Position numbers and translations under genes: made by a program
Source of the DNA: G965207045 sp965207045
Lineage (GTDB): Bacteria; Pseudomonadota; Alphaproteobacteria; Rickettsiales; Anaplasmataceae
Length of the DNA stretch: 64,000 nt
Assembly: GCA_965207045.1 (NCBI GenBank)
Contig: OZ242261.1
Location: 682,001-746,000, forward strand
Direction of reading: 5' to 3'
Part shown: positions 35,735 through 44,518 of the stretch, piece after piece
Layout: the number at the start of each line of letters is the position of its first letter
How positions within the stretch are numbered: position 1 is the first letter of the stretch
Notes under the pieces: generated by a model
Told to the model about the DNA's origin: nothing
The model's database searches: none
The model's input: the letters and a program-made list of their open reading frames with translations, nothing else

Positions 35735-35876
35735 TAGTAAAAGACTAAATCTCTAATTAGGCAAAGACATTAATTGTAACTAAGAATACAACCAAAATAG
35801 AAAATGTAACAAGTATGATTTTTTTGTTAAAAATACGAAAAATCAAAATTTTTTTATTTTTTCTTATTGTATAAGT

Positions 35877-35894
35877 TGATATGTTAACATATCA
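35877..35894. promoter_or_regulatory. 18-bp perfect palindrome upstream of the pabA-miaA-fabD operon
   Basis: TGATATGTTAACATATCA is a perfect inverted repeat with no loop. It lies about 130 bases upstream of the first gene of the operon, after an A/T-tract-rich segment. A partial copy of one arm (GATATGT) follows at about 35901. It could be an operator for a dimeric regulator; which one is unknown. Confidence 0.4.
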
Positions 35895-36026
35895 TTAATC
35901 AGATATGTATTTTGCGGTTTGGAAATGTTGTTATATTGGCATTGCATGTGTGTAGTATGAAGTATAGTGGTAAATGTTTTGCATATTAGTGTTGTTTCAT
36001 TTTATATTTAACAGGAGAGAAAAGTT

Positions 36027-36356
36027 ATGAGTACAGTAACATATAAAAACACAAGTGATAGTTTTGCTATAAGTAATCTTGAAGAGCAACAAAAACACAT
36101 CACAACCCCAGCTTATAAAAATAAAGTACGAGAATTTCTCAATCAGGCAATTAGTAATGGAGATGACATATCGCTGGATGAAGATGGCAACATACTATGT
36201 TTACAAACAAAATTCTATATAAGAAGATATGAATGGAATGATCAGATACAAGATTTTATTAAAGTTCGTTCAAAAAGTAGAAGAACAAAAAATGAAGAGG
36301 AAGTTTCTGATCATAATCAACATAACGAAAAAGTTGAGGAATTGGTTGGAGAATAG
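36027..36356 (+). CDS. Unknown small hydrophilic protein heading the operon (109 aa)
   Basis: I do not recognise a named family. The 109-residue protein is charged, with a helical start (EEQQKHITTPAYKNKVREFL), a short strand-turn pattern (DISLDEDGNILCLQTKFYIRRYEWNDQ) and a disordered acidic tail. The start is well supported by an AGGAGA ribosome site nine to ten bases upstream. The TAG stop shares its last base with the GTG start of the glutamine amidotransferase gene, so translation is coupled. Small proteins of this look occur in Rickettsiales as uncharacterised families; I cannot name the domain with certainty. It is the first gene of a five-gene string ending with fabD. Confidence 0.75.
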   Translation: MSTVTYKNTSDSFAISNLEEQQKHITTPAYKNKVREFLNQAISNGDDISLDEDGNILCLQTKFYIRRYEWNDQIQDFIKVRSKSRRTKNEEEVSDHNQHNEKVEELVGE

Positions 36357-36943
36357 TGTCTATAGTAATTATAGATAACAATGATAGTTTTACTTACAAC
36401 ATATACGCATACATCAGTAACCTAAATGTTGACGCAGTACATGTAGTAAATAGTAATTCTGTTTCTGTTTCTTCCGTCAAGAAAATAACTCCAAAAGCAA
36501 TAATCATTTCTCCTGGTCCTTGTGCCCCTATAAATTCTGGTGCTTCACTTGCAATAATTGCTATGTTTGCTGGATGTATTCCTATACTTGGAATATGTCT
36601 AGGACACCAAGCAATTGCAAGTATATTTGAAGGCCAAATTTATCAGATGGATAAGCCAATGCACGGAAAAGTCAGTAGTGTAACACATAATGGTGACGTT
36701 TTATTTTCTAAAATACCAAAAAAATTCACCTGTATGCATTATCATTCCCTTGCAATAAAAATAAAACAGGAAAAACAACTACAAATCTTAGCTCAAGACA
36801 AAAGGGGAACAATTATGGCAATAAAACACAAAAGATATATCTTGTATGGACTACAGTTTCACCCAGAAAGTATTCTCTCAGAATACGGTGATATCATACT
36901 CAAAAATTTTATTAAGATATGTCAAAAAGAAATAATCTATTAA
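36356..36943 (+). CDS. pabA: Glutamine amidotransferase subunit of aminodeoxychorismate/anthranilate synthase
   Basis: This class I glutamine amidotransferase supplies ammonia to a chorismate-using partner: PabB for folate or TrpE for tryptophan. The 195-residue product has NNDSFTYNIYAYI at the start, the ISPGPCAP motif, the nucleophile in GICLGHQAIASIF (Cys near 80) and the catalytic His-Glu in LQFHPES. The triad is complete. The start is GTG, overlapping the previous stop by one base; the 3' end overlaps miaA by 25 bases. Rickettsiales seldom make tryptophan, so the folate role (PabA) is preferred; the partner is not in the window. Confidence 0.88.
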   Translation: MSIVIIDNNDSFTYNIYAYISNLNVDAVHVVNSNSVSVSSVKKITPKAIIISPGPCAPINSGASLAIIAMFAGCIPILGICLGHQAIASIFEGQIYQMDKPMHGKVSSVTHNGDVLFSKIPKKFTCMHYHSLAIKIKQEKQLQILAQDKRGTIMAIKHKRYILYGLQFHPESILSEYGDIILKNFIKICQKEIIY

Positions 36944-37797
36944 TTATAGCAGGTCCAACCGCCACAGGAAAATCAGAAATTGCATTCAAAATTGCTCAAG
37001 AAAAAGATAGTGTAATAATAAATGCTGATTCGAAACAAGTATATTCTGAGATCCCAATAATTACCGCACAACCAAATATCTCAAATGATGATACCATTCA
37101 CAAGTTATATGGCTATATGTCAATTAAATCACATTACTCTGTAAAGTTATGGTTGCAAGACGTTATAAAAGAGATTGAAGATGCTTGGACAAAAAACAAA
37201 AAAGCAATAATCGTTGGCGGAACTGGAATGTACATTCATTCTCTATTAAATGGCTTTTCATACACTAACATTAACCCTCAACTAAGAATTAAGCTTGAAA
37301 ATAAATTAAGGAAAATAGGCAACAAAAAATTTTATACAATGTTATGTGCACGTAAAGTTAACCTAAAGAATATAGAAATTAATGACTCTTACAGACTAAT
37401 TAGAGCTGCAGAGAATTTTCTTTCTCAAAATAATACAATACAGAAAACAGAAATTATCCAAAACGCAACTTTTTATGTATTAATGCCAGAAAGAAGTAAA
37501 ATCTATAGCAACATAAATAAACGATTCCTCAACATGTTAAAGCTTGGTGTTATTGATGAAATAAAATCACTACAAAACAATCTTAATAATAATACACCAG
37601 CAATTAAAGCATGTGGCGTAATTGAAATTCTGAGATACTTAAATGGGTCAACTTCCATATCCAATGCAATAACAAATGCTCAGCAAAACACTAGAAATTA
37701 TGCAAAAAGACAAATTACTTGGTTTCGCAATCACACTAAAAACGCAACATTTTTTGATAGCATTAAAGGACTATTGCACTCATATATTACCAATTAA
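36919..37797 (+). CDS. miaA: tRNA dimethylallyltransferase
   Basis: MiaA adds a dimethylallyl group to A37 of tRNAs that read UNN codons, using dimethylallyl pyrophosphate. The 292-residue product has the P-loop IIAGPTATGKSEIAFK (about 8-23), INADSKQVYSEIPIITAQP (the substrate loop; DSKQVY instead of the common DSMQVY), the IIVGGTGMYIHSL motif near 98, and the C-terminal RQITWFRNHTKNATFFD. Length is slightly below the E. coli protein but normal for the order. It overlaps pabA by 25 bases and is followed after 3 bases by a coiled-coil gene, so all are cotranscribed. Confidence 0.96.
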   Translation: MSKRNNLLIIAGPTATGKSEIAFKIAQEKDSVIINADSKQVYSEIPIITAQPNISNDDTIHKLYGYMSIKSHYSVKLWLQDVIKEIEDAWTKNKKAIIVGGTGMYIHSLLNGFSYTNINPQLRIKLENKLRKIGNKKFYTMLCARKVNLKNIEINDSYRLIRAAENFLSQNNTIQKTEIIQNATFYVLMPERSKIYSNINKRFLNMLKLGVIDEIKSLQNNLNNNTPAIKACGVIEILRYLNGSTSISNAITNAQQNTRNYAKRQITWFRNHTKNATFFDSIKGLLHSYITN

Positions 37798-37800
37798 AAC

Positions 37801-38181
37801 ATGAAAACTTACAAAACACTTGTTAATATTTATCAAAATTTACTCGACAAAAAAAAATTAGAGCTAAACATTATGCAAACAAAGTACAATGCGCTTAATG
37901 TATCTCTAACACAACAATTTTCAACAAATACAAGCTACTACATGGATGCATCTCATCTAAACACACAAAAAATAAAAAGACAGATGTACGAGGCAAATCG
38001 TAACATACAAAAACTTAAAACAGAAATTCAAGAAACCTTTCAGGAAAAAAGAAAGATAGAAAAGGCACTAGAAAAGCAAGTGCAAAAGATAAGAAGCAAC
38101 GAAATGAAAAAAGAAATTGCCAGAGAAAATAATATCGCTACCATTAACTACTGCAACGATAAAAAAGGATCAATAGAATGA
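37801..38181 (+). CDS. Coiled-coil protein, possibly FliJ-like flagellar export chaperone
   Basis: The 126-residue protein is almost wholly alpha-helical with two long coiled-coil segments (about 3-40 and 55-108), separated by a polar Ser/Thr/Tyr stretch. It is basic and has no membrane helix. Size, antiparallel coiled-coil layout and lack of other features resemble FliJ, the coiled-coil stalk protein of the flagellar export ATPase. Since flgI, flgG and flgA are present, that is a plausible reading, but FliJ sequences are poorly conserved and other small coiled-coil proteins cannot be excluded. It starts 3 bases after miaA and overlaps fabD by 4 bases (ATGA), so expression is tied to that operon. 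Confidence 0.6.
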   Translation: MKTYKTLVNIYQNLLDKKKLELNIMQTKYNALNVSLTQQFSTNTSYYMDASHLNTQKIKRQMYEANRNIQKLKTEIQETFQEKRKIEKALEKQVQKIRSNEMKKEIARENNIATINYCNDKKGSIE

Positions 38182-39104
38182 TATTTGTATTTCCTGGTCA
38201 AGGCTCTCAGTATTTAGGTATGGGAAGAGATCTGTATAACAACTTTTCAGTTGCAAAGTTAGTTTTTGAAGAAATTGACGAAGCAATAAAATTCAATTTA
38301 TCACACATTATCTTCAATGGAACACAAGAAGAATTAAATAAAACAGAATATACCCAACCTGCAATAATGGCCGTGTCAATTGCTGTAACAAAAGTACTGG
38401 AACATGAATGCGGAAAAAGCATAACCACAATGGCAGAATATATTATGGGACATTCTCTTGGAGAGTACAGCGCCTTGTGCGCAGTTAATGCCCTAAGTAT
38501 TGCTGATACTGCTAACCTACTTAGAATCCGAGGCAAAGCAATGCAAGAAGCAGTACCAATTGGTGAAGGAAGCATGTTAGCATTATTGGGCTCAAAAATA
38601 GAAGAGGTAGAAAATTTAGCACAAAAAATACGAAATTGTGAAATTGCAAACGACAATGGAGGTGGCCAAATTGTTTTAAGTTGTTTAGTGGAGCAAGTAG
38701 AACACATAAGTAATGAAGCAAAAAAAATAGGTGTAAAACGAATTGTACAGCTGCCTGTAAGTGCACCATTTCATAGTTCATTCATGCAACCCGCAGCGAA
38801 AAAGGTTCAAGAGGCTCTAAAAAATATAGATATAAAACCTTTATCTGTACCACTAATTGCCAACGCAACAGCTAATAAAGTAACAGAACCTAAAAAAATC
38901 AGAGAATCTCTAGTACAACAAATTACAAGTCGAGTCAGATGGAGAGAATCTATATTAATTTGTAGCAAAAGCACACATTATGTTGAACTCGGTCCAGGTA
39001 ATGTTCTAAGTAATTTAATAAAAAAAATTGATAAATCTAGCACAACAGATAGTATATGTTCTACAACAACATTACAAAATTTCCTAATTAAAAGATTCGC
39101 TTAA
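38178..39104 (+). CDS. fabD: Malonyl-CoA:ACP transacylase
   Basis: FabD loads malonyl groups from CoA onto acyl carrier protein for fatty acid elongation. The 308-residue product begins MIFVFPGQGSQYLGMGRDLY, has the nucleophile motif MGHSLGEYSALCAV (Ser near 94), the Arg of RIRGKAMQEA, and the His of VSAPFHSSFMQPA near 200. The C-terminal YVELGPGNVLSNLIKKI is standard. All catalytic residues are present. It is the last gene of the operon, overlapping the coiled-coil gene by 4 bases, and is followed by a hairpin at 39183-39205 that may end transcription. Confidence 0.97.
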   Translation: MIFVFPGQGSQYLGMGRDLYNNFSVAKLVFEEIDEAIKFNLSHIIFNGTQEELNKTEYTQPAIMAVSIAVTKVLEHECGKSITTMAEYIMGHSLGEYSALCAVNALSIADTANLLRIRGKAMQEAVPIGEGSMLALLGSKIEEVENLAQKIRNCEIANDNGGGQIVLSCLVEQVEHISNEAKKIGVKRIVQLPVSAPFHSSFMQPAAKKVQEALKNIDIKPLSVPLIANATANKVTEPKKIRESLVQQITSRVRWRESILICSKSTHYVELGPGNVLSNLIKKIDKSSTTDSICSTTTLQNFLIKRFA

Positions 39105-39182
39105 AAACTGTACTCATTCCATCAAGGATAACCATTGCACTGCATCAATAACAAAACCAACCAAGATGTTGGCACTAAAGTT

Positions 39183-39205
39183 ATAGGATTGCTAAATCCT
39201 ATTTT
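39183..39205 (+). terminator. Possible terminator downstream of fabD
   Basis: ATAGGATT, loop GCTA, AATCCTAT forms a perfect 8-bp stem followed by TTT. It lies 78 bases after the fabD stop. The T run is short, so efficiency is uncertain, but no other hairpin of this quality lies nearby. Confidence 0.45.
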
Positions 39206-39675
39206 AACAGAATGATTATCATAAAAATTTTCTCAATCAGTTTCTTCTGTACAATTACCAACTGCCTCTTCTCTTATCGCAGCACTATTGGCTACGATGC
39301 TAAAATAGGTTGAGATCAATGGTGTTTATTTATTGAATTAATGACAAAAGAACAAAAACAATACACTAAAATCATATACCATATGGTTGATACTGCAGCA
39401 AAAAAAGCAATAGTAACACCATCGAAAATACCTATTTATTATCAGAAAACCTCGCTATTTTTTCGAAGTGCCGAAAAAGAACTAAAGATGTAATAGATAG
39501 TACATAATTCAGCACAGCATTTATGGTTAAGTACTATAGTGAAACTTTGACTTTTTGCCTTCTTTTTGTATCACTCTTACCTATAGTAAATTTAACTAAA
39601 AAAACTAATATAAATAAAAAAGGTGTAACATGTAATTTTAATGCAGAATCTTATTTATTATATATCTTATCTATA
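39206..39675. other. Mostly empty stretch with a possible 50-codon remnant
   Basis: On the plus strand 39341-39493 reads MTKEQKQYTKIIYHMVDTAA and ends with TAA. It has no ribosome site and no known family. The rest is AT-rich with many stops in all frames. I read it as remnant coding sequence between two operons facing each other. Confidence 0.3.
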
Positions 39676-40659
39676 TCATAATTCAACTTTCAACTCACCT
39701 ATAGAAGAAGCTTCATATATTTTATCAATAATATTATTAGAAGCATCTATGCTGTTCTCATCAGAAGCAGCATTTTGCTGTGCTCCTTTGCTCTTAAAAC
39801 AACAACATGCAGCAATAACAGTAGCAACAAAAAGCACAAGGAACGTAGCAGCAGCAAAAGTAGCACCAAGTACATAAGGGTTAGAAAAACGACCGATATC
39901 ATAAAATATCTCAGGCATTAACCCTTTTTTCTCTAGGGAACCTACTGCTACACCAACTATTACAGAAAGCAGTATAATTACAGGTATGCAAGAAATATAA
40001 AAACAAGTTTGTTTACACTCCCATGCTCCTTTTTTACCTTGAGGCAATAAAAATTCTTCTTCTTCTTTAACTTGATTATCACAATTATTGTTACAATTAT
40101 CATCTTCTTTCTTGTACAATATTTGCAGATTATCTGTTGCTTGATCAATTTCTTCTTTTATAGTTTTGCCTTGGTTACTACAATCTTCCTTACTATAATT
40201 TGACAGCAGAGCTGTTTTTGGTGCTAATTCCTCAGAATTTCCTAAGTCATAGCTATTACTAAGACTTGCTTCTTCCTCAATTTTTTTATTGCCATCACCT
40301 TCATCATTTACAGTACCATTCAAATCTCCTTCAATGTTTTCATTCTCTACATTACTAGCAAGTTTCGCTTTCTGATCTAATATTGGTAATTCCGCACCTA
40401 TATTGACATTATCTTCATTTCCTAAACTTACTTCTAACTCATTATCATTCTCCTCTAAAACAAATATTTTCTCTTCTTTACTATCTTTTCTAACGTTTTT
40501 TCTATTCTCTACATTATTAGCAAGTTTCGTCTTCTGATCTAACATTGATGATTCCTCACCTATATTGACACTAGCTCCATTTTCTACAACTACTTCTGAC
40601 TCACCATCCTCATCTAAAATAACTACATTGTCTTCTTTTTTTTCTTTACTAGTGTGCAT
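39676..40659 (-). CDS. Unknown acidic protein with tandem 54-residue repeat and C-terminal membrane hairpin
   Basis: The product from ATG 40659 has 327 residues; this start is chosen because GGGAAGG precedes it at a good distance, while the longer frame adds a hydrophobic stretch with no ribosome site. Two repeats of about 54 residues follow the start: each has an acidic strand, then VNIGEESSMLDQKTKLANNVEN or VNIGAELPILDQKAKLASNV. The DNA repeat unit is 162 bases. Acidic disordered sequence continues to about 210. Two membrane helices follow at about 222-245 and 262-290, then a short tail. The end layout matches the 671- and 736-residue unknown proteins. Repeats of this kind in intracellular bacteria are often exposed to the host; that is inference. 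Confidence 0.75.
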   Translation of the reverse strand: MHTSKEKKEDNVVILDEDGESEVVVENGASVNIGEESSMLDQKTKLANNVENRKNVRKDSKEEKIFVLEENDNELEVSLGNEDNVNIGAELPILDQKAKLASNVENENIEGDLNGTVNDEGDGNKKIEEEASLSNSYDLGNSEELAPKTALLSNYSKEDCSNQGKTIKEEIDQATDNLQILYKKEDDNCNNNCDNQVKEEEEFLLPQGKKGAWECKQTCFYISCIPVIILLSVIVGVAVGSLEKKGLMPEIFYDIGRFSNPYVLGATFAAATFLVLFVATVIAACCCFKSKGAQQNAASDENSIDASNNIIDKIYEASSIGELKVEL

Positions 40660-40660
40660 A
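40338..40660 (-). repeat. Two direct 162-bp coding repeats
   Basis: The words TTCTCTACATTA at 40343 and 40505, with matching sequence after them (AGCAAGTTTCG, TCTGATCTAA, ATTGACA), mark two diverged copies of a 162-base unit, 54 codons. They encode the tandem protein repeat of the acidic membrane protein. Copy number may vary between strains. Confidence 0.6.
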
Positions 40661-40831
40661 CCAACCTTCCCATAATATAATGACCGTATTGTTATTGTAC
40701 CACAATACCCAAAATTATGTAAAAAAAAACATAACAGCACAATATCTATACTTTTAATTGTTGTTTATATCAATGTGATTGATCACTGCTTCCAGCAATG
40801 TTATTATGAAATTAGCTAAAATTTAACTAAT

Positions 40832-43705
40832 ATGACAGCTGAGTACATTACTATCAGAGGAGCAAGAGAAAATAACCTAGCCAATTTTGATATTATTATA
40901 CCAAAAAACAAGCTTGTTGTCGTTACAGGAGTTAGCGGTTCAGGAAAATCAAGCTTAGCTTTTGGAATTGTATATGCAGAAGGACAAAGGCGATATGTAG
41001 AAAGCTTATCAGCTTATGCAAGACAATTTCTACAAGTACAAGATAAGGCTGATATTGACTCTATTACAGGGCTTTCGCCGACGATCGCAATTAATCAGAA
41101 AACAATTTCGAGAAACCCACGTTCTACAGTAGCTACAATAACTGAGATTTATGATTATTTAAGGCTTCTTTATGCAAGAATTGGAATACCCTATTCCCCA
41201 GCTACAGGCAAGCCAATTTCTACGCAAAGCATTTTTGAAATCAAAGAAAAAATCTTAAAAATTCCAGAAAAAACAAAAATTTACATTATAGCAAACATCG
41301 TAAATGAGAAAAAAGGCGAACATCTAAAAGAATTACTACAATTAAAAAAGTCAGGCTATAATAGAGTTAAAATAGATGGTGTTATCTACAACATAAATGA
41401 TCTACCTACCATAGACAAAAATAAAAAACATACAATATCATTAATAGTAGACCGCATAGTTATATCACAAGACTTAGGTAATAGACTAAGCAATAGCCTA
41501 GAAAATGCTTCTGAAGTCGGTAAAGGAATAATATATGTTGAAATTGTCGAAGTAACAAAAGAAACTGATAACTACAAAAATGGACAGATTTTAACATTTT
41601 CACAGAAATTTTCCTGCCCTGAAACAGGATTTACAATCGAAGAAATAGAACCAAGACTATTCTCTTTTAATAGCCCAAGTGGCGCATGTAAGAAATGCAA
41701 TGGTATAGGAAAAGAAAAAGATATAGAAATTGATTTAGTAGTGCCAGATCCAACATTATCGGTAATAGATGGTGCTATAGCACCATGGGGTAAGCTTTAC
41801 GGCAATCACCTTTCTAGCCAAAAATCAAGACAGCAGGCAGCTTTGTGCTCTGCTTTAAGTCAACACTACAAATTTAATATTAATGAACCTTGGGAAAAAT
41901 TATCAAAGGAAGTACAAAGCCTTTTCTTATTTGGCAGCAAGAATGAAAAAATTTCCGTGCAATTTGGTATAAGTAAAACAGAACAAACATTCGAGGGAGT
42001 AATCGATTATTTAAAAAGGCTCAAGCAAGAAGAAAATGATTGGGCTAATGCTGAAGCCAGTAAATACTGCTCTGAAAAGAATTGCTTACACTGCAATGGT
42101 ACTAGATTAACACCAAAGAGTCTATGCGTTAAAATAGACGACAAAAATATTGCACAAATATCAAATTTGAAAATAGTTGATGCAATCAAGTGGGCAACAA
42201 GTCTCAAGAGCAAAATCTCTTCTCAGCATTTAAAAATTGCTGGTAAAATCTTAGATGAAATAATTAAAAGGCTGCGTTTTTTAAATAACGTTGGATTAAG
42301 CTACTTAGAATTGAATCGAGCATCTGGAACTTTATCTGGCGGAGAAAGTCAACGTATACGCCTTGCTTCACAGATAGGTTCAGGACTAACAGGTGTAATA
42401 TATGTTCTGGACGAACCTTCAATCGGTTTACATCAATGCGACAATGAGTTGTTACTTAATACACTAAAAAATCTTCGCGATTTAGGAAATTCAGTAATAA
42501 TAATAGAACATGATGAAGAGACTATGATGAATGCAGATTACTTAATAGATATTGGCCCGGGAGCTGGAAGGTATGGAGGTCAAGTAGTCTCAACTGGAAC
42601 TCCTGCTGAAGTCATGAGAGATGAAAGAAGTATTACAGGAATGTACCTTTCAGGAAAATATGGTATTCCGATTCCAAAAACAAGAAGAGTAGTAAATGAA
42701 TTTGTGAAAATGCGTGGTATAAACCTGCATAACATACATAATCTGTCAATTAGTTTTCCATTACAATCCTTAGTCTGCGTTACTGGTATGTCAGGAAGTG
42801 GTAAATCTAGTTTAATAACTAATGCTCTATATAATACTGCTCAAAGCATATTGACAAAAGGAAAAAGATACAATAGTTTTTGTCAATCAATTGAGGGTTT
42901 GGATAAGATCACCAATATAATTGAAATTGATCAATCGCCCATTGGCAGAACTCCTCTTTCAAATCCTGCAACATATACTGGAGTATTCAATCATATTAGA
43001 GATTGGTTCTCAATGTTGCCTGAATCAAAATCACGGGGATATAAAGCAGGAAGGTTTTCATTCAATAATAAGGGAGGAAGGTGTGAATCGTGCAATGGAC
43101 ATGGTGTGATAAAGATTGAAATGCACTTTCTACCAGATGTCTATGTTAAGTGTGAAATATGTAAGGGAAAACGCTATAACAACAACATACTTGAGATTAC
43201 TTATAAAAATAAATCAATTGCTGATGTTTTAGATATGACAGTAGATGAAACCTTAGAATTTTTTCGTGCAATACCACTCATCAAAGAAAAAATACAAGCC
43301 ATAAAAAATGTAGGTTTGGGATACATAAAAATTGGTCAATATTCTACGACATTATCTGGAGGTGAAGCTCAAAGAATTAAGCTATCAAAGGAATTGTCTA
43401 AAAAATCAACAGGAAGCACTATGTATATACTGGATGAGCCAACCACTGCTCTACATACCAGCGATGTGAAAACGTTATTGAAAATAATAATGGAATTGGT
43501 AGATCACGGAAATTCCGTTATTGTAATTGAGCATAATTTACATATAATCAAAGCTGCAGATTACATAATAGACATGGGGCCTGAAGGAGGCGATAAAGGT
43601 GGAAATGTTGTTGTCAGCGGTACACCTGAAGATATTACTCAATGCCCAAATAGCATCACTGGAAAATACCTGAAGCAATACTTAGTTGCAGAAGAAATTA
43701 ACTAA
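40832..43705 (+). CDS. uvrA: Excinuclease ABC subunit A
   Basis: UvrA is the damage-sensing ABC ATPase of nucleotide excision repair. The 957-residue product is full length. It has Walker A GVSGSGKSSLAFG (about 31-43) and a second one GMSGSGKSSLI near 653, two ABC signatures (LSGGESQRIRLASQIG and LSGGEAQRIKLSKEL), two Walker B motifs (VLDEPSIGLH; ILDEPTTALH) and the Zn module CESCNGHGVIKIEMHF with CEICKGKRY. In the first zinc region one CxxC pair reads CPETG, a variation usual in alphaproteobacteria. Everything needed for function is present, unlike the mutS in this window. It is followed after 6 bases by tRNA-Arg. Confidence 0.98.
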   Translation: MTAEYITIRGARENNLANFDIIIPKNKLVVVTGVSGSGKSSLAFGIVYAEGQRRYVESLSAYARQFLQVQDKADIDSITGLSPTIAINQKTISRNPRSTVATITEIYDYLRLLYARIGIPYSPATGKPISTQSIFEIKEKILKIPEKTKIYIIANIVNEKKGEHLKELLQLKKSGYNRVKIDGVIYNINDLPTIDKNKKHTISLIVDRIVISQDLGNRLSNSLENASEVGKGIIYVEIVEVTKETDNYKNGQILTFSQKFSCPETGFTIEEIEPRLFSFNSPSGACKKCNGIGKEKDIEIDLVVPDPTLSVIDGAIAPWGKLYGNHLSSQKSRQQAALCSALSQHYKFNINEPWEKLSKEVQSLFLFGSKNEKISVQFGISKTEQTFEGVIDYLKRLKQEENDWANAEASKYCSEKNCLHCNGTRLTPKSLCVKIDDKNIAQISNLKIVDAIKWATSLKSKISSQHLKIAGKILDEIIKRLRFLNNVGLSYLELNRASGTLSGGESQRIRLASQIGSGLTGVIYVLDEPSIGLHQCDNELLLNTLKNLRDLGNSVIIIEHDEETMMNADYLIDIGPGAGRYGGQVVSTGTPAEVMRDERSITGMYLSGKYGIPIPKTRRVVNEFVKMRGINLHNIHNLSISFPLQSLVCVTGMSGSGKSSLITNALYNTAQSILTKGKRYNSFCQSIEGLDKITNIIEIDQSPIGRTPLSNPATYTGVFNHIRDWFSMLPESKSRGYKAGRFSFNNKGGRCESCNGHGVIKIEMHFLPDVYVKCEICKGKRYNNNILEITYKNKSIADVLDMTVDETLEFFRAIPLIKEKIQAIKNVGLGYIKIGQYSTTLSGGEAQRIKLSKELSKKSTGSTMYILDEPTTALHTSDVKTLLKIIMELVDHGNSVIVIEHNLHIIKAADYIIDMGPEGGDKGGNVVVSGTPEDITQCPNSITGKYLKQYLVAEEIN

Positions 43706-43711
43706 ACATAG

Positions 43712-43785
43712 GCACTCGTAGCTTAGCTGGATAGAGCGTTGCCCTCCGAAGGCAGAGGTCGTGGGTTCAAATCCCACTGAGTGCA
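43712..43785 (+). tRNA. tRNA-Arg (anticodon CCG)
   Basis: The 5' GCACTCG pairs with TGAGTGC at the 3' end (one G-U). The D arm AGCTTAGCTGGATAGAGC, the anticodon loop CTCCGAA with CCG, and the T arm GTGGGTTCAAATCCCAC are clear. CCA is not encoded. It lies immediately after uvrA on the same strand. Confidence 0.96.
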
Positions 43786-44215
43786 CTCATGAATAAATTC
43801 AACACATCACTAACTTTATCCATTTCCTATTCCAAATAGAAAAGCCATATTTAAAACACCAACCACTTATAGTTTCTCATTACTTAAAAGTAAATATCCA
43901 GAAAAAAGGTCAACAATAGCAGATCTTTCTTCGCAGCTGATGATTATAACTAACAGCTCCTCGTAATAAACATTATTATATCAGAAGGATTTCATTATGA
44001 TAAAACTTTATTAATGGTATGAATCATCATAAATCTCTTCACTATTTTCAAGTAAGTGTAGACTACTTTAACATAACGAATTCTCATTGCCATAAAACTG
44101 TCATAAGAATGGGAAATGATTCTTCTCTTGTACTTCTTCTTGCAATAATGTGATACTATTGCTATTTCTTTTTATTCTTCCAAAGAATAAGAGTTCTTAC
44201 TACATAAAATATCCA
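43786..44215. other. Gene-free stretch
   Basis: AT-rich with stops in all frames. I see no gene, RNA or repeat. Confidence 0.4.
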
Positions 44216-44518
44216 TTACCTTAATAACCAAAAAGACAATAACAGTACAGCAAAACTTAAAGTAAAAAACCACTCCAAAGTGGTAATACTGCTCCCAGGA
44301 ATACCAACATTAATTTCTTTTGAAATAAAAGTCATAGAAGCTAAATAAGGCAGCATCAAGCAGAAACAAAACACATTAGTAAGAACATAAGAATCAAATA
44401 GTACACTAGAACAAAAAGGCATACCTAGTTTTGCTGCAGACCTTACATTCTCAAAGCTTAGGCTTTTTTTCCTCAAATAACTTTTTAATTCTAGCTAAAC
44501 CGCAATCAGCCAAACAAG
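44216..44518 (-). pseudogene. C-terminal fragment of a two-helix membrane protein, frameshifted
   Basis: A minus-strand frame of about 80 residues carries two hydrophobic helices (VLTNVFCFCLMLPYLASM and TLEWFFTLSFAVLLLSFWLL), ending at 44216. Upstream, another frame reads CLADCGLARIKKLFEEKK and meets the first at a run of seven T (plus strand 44464-44470). Joining the two across that run gives one continuous protein end with the same C-terminal membrane hairpin as the 671-, 736- and 327-residue unknown proteins. So this is probably a dead member of that group. Confidence 0.45.

Noticed and set aside
41610..41720. First zinc-finger region of UvrA reads CPETG instead of CPxCG
   Set aside because: From memory, loss of this Cys is usual in alphaproteobacterial UvrA; all ATPase motifs and the other zinc module are intact, so I do not treat it as damage.
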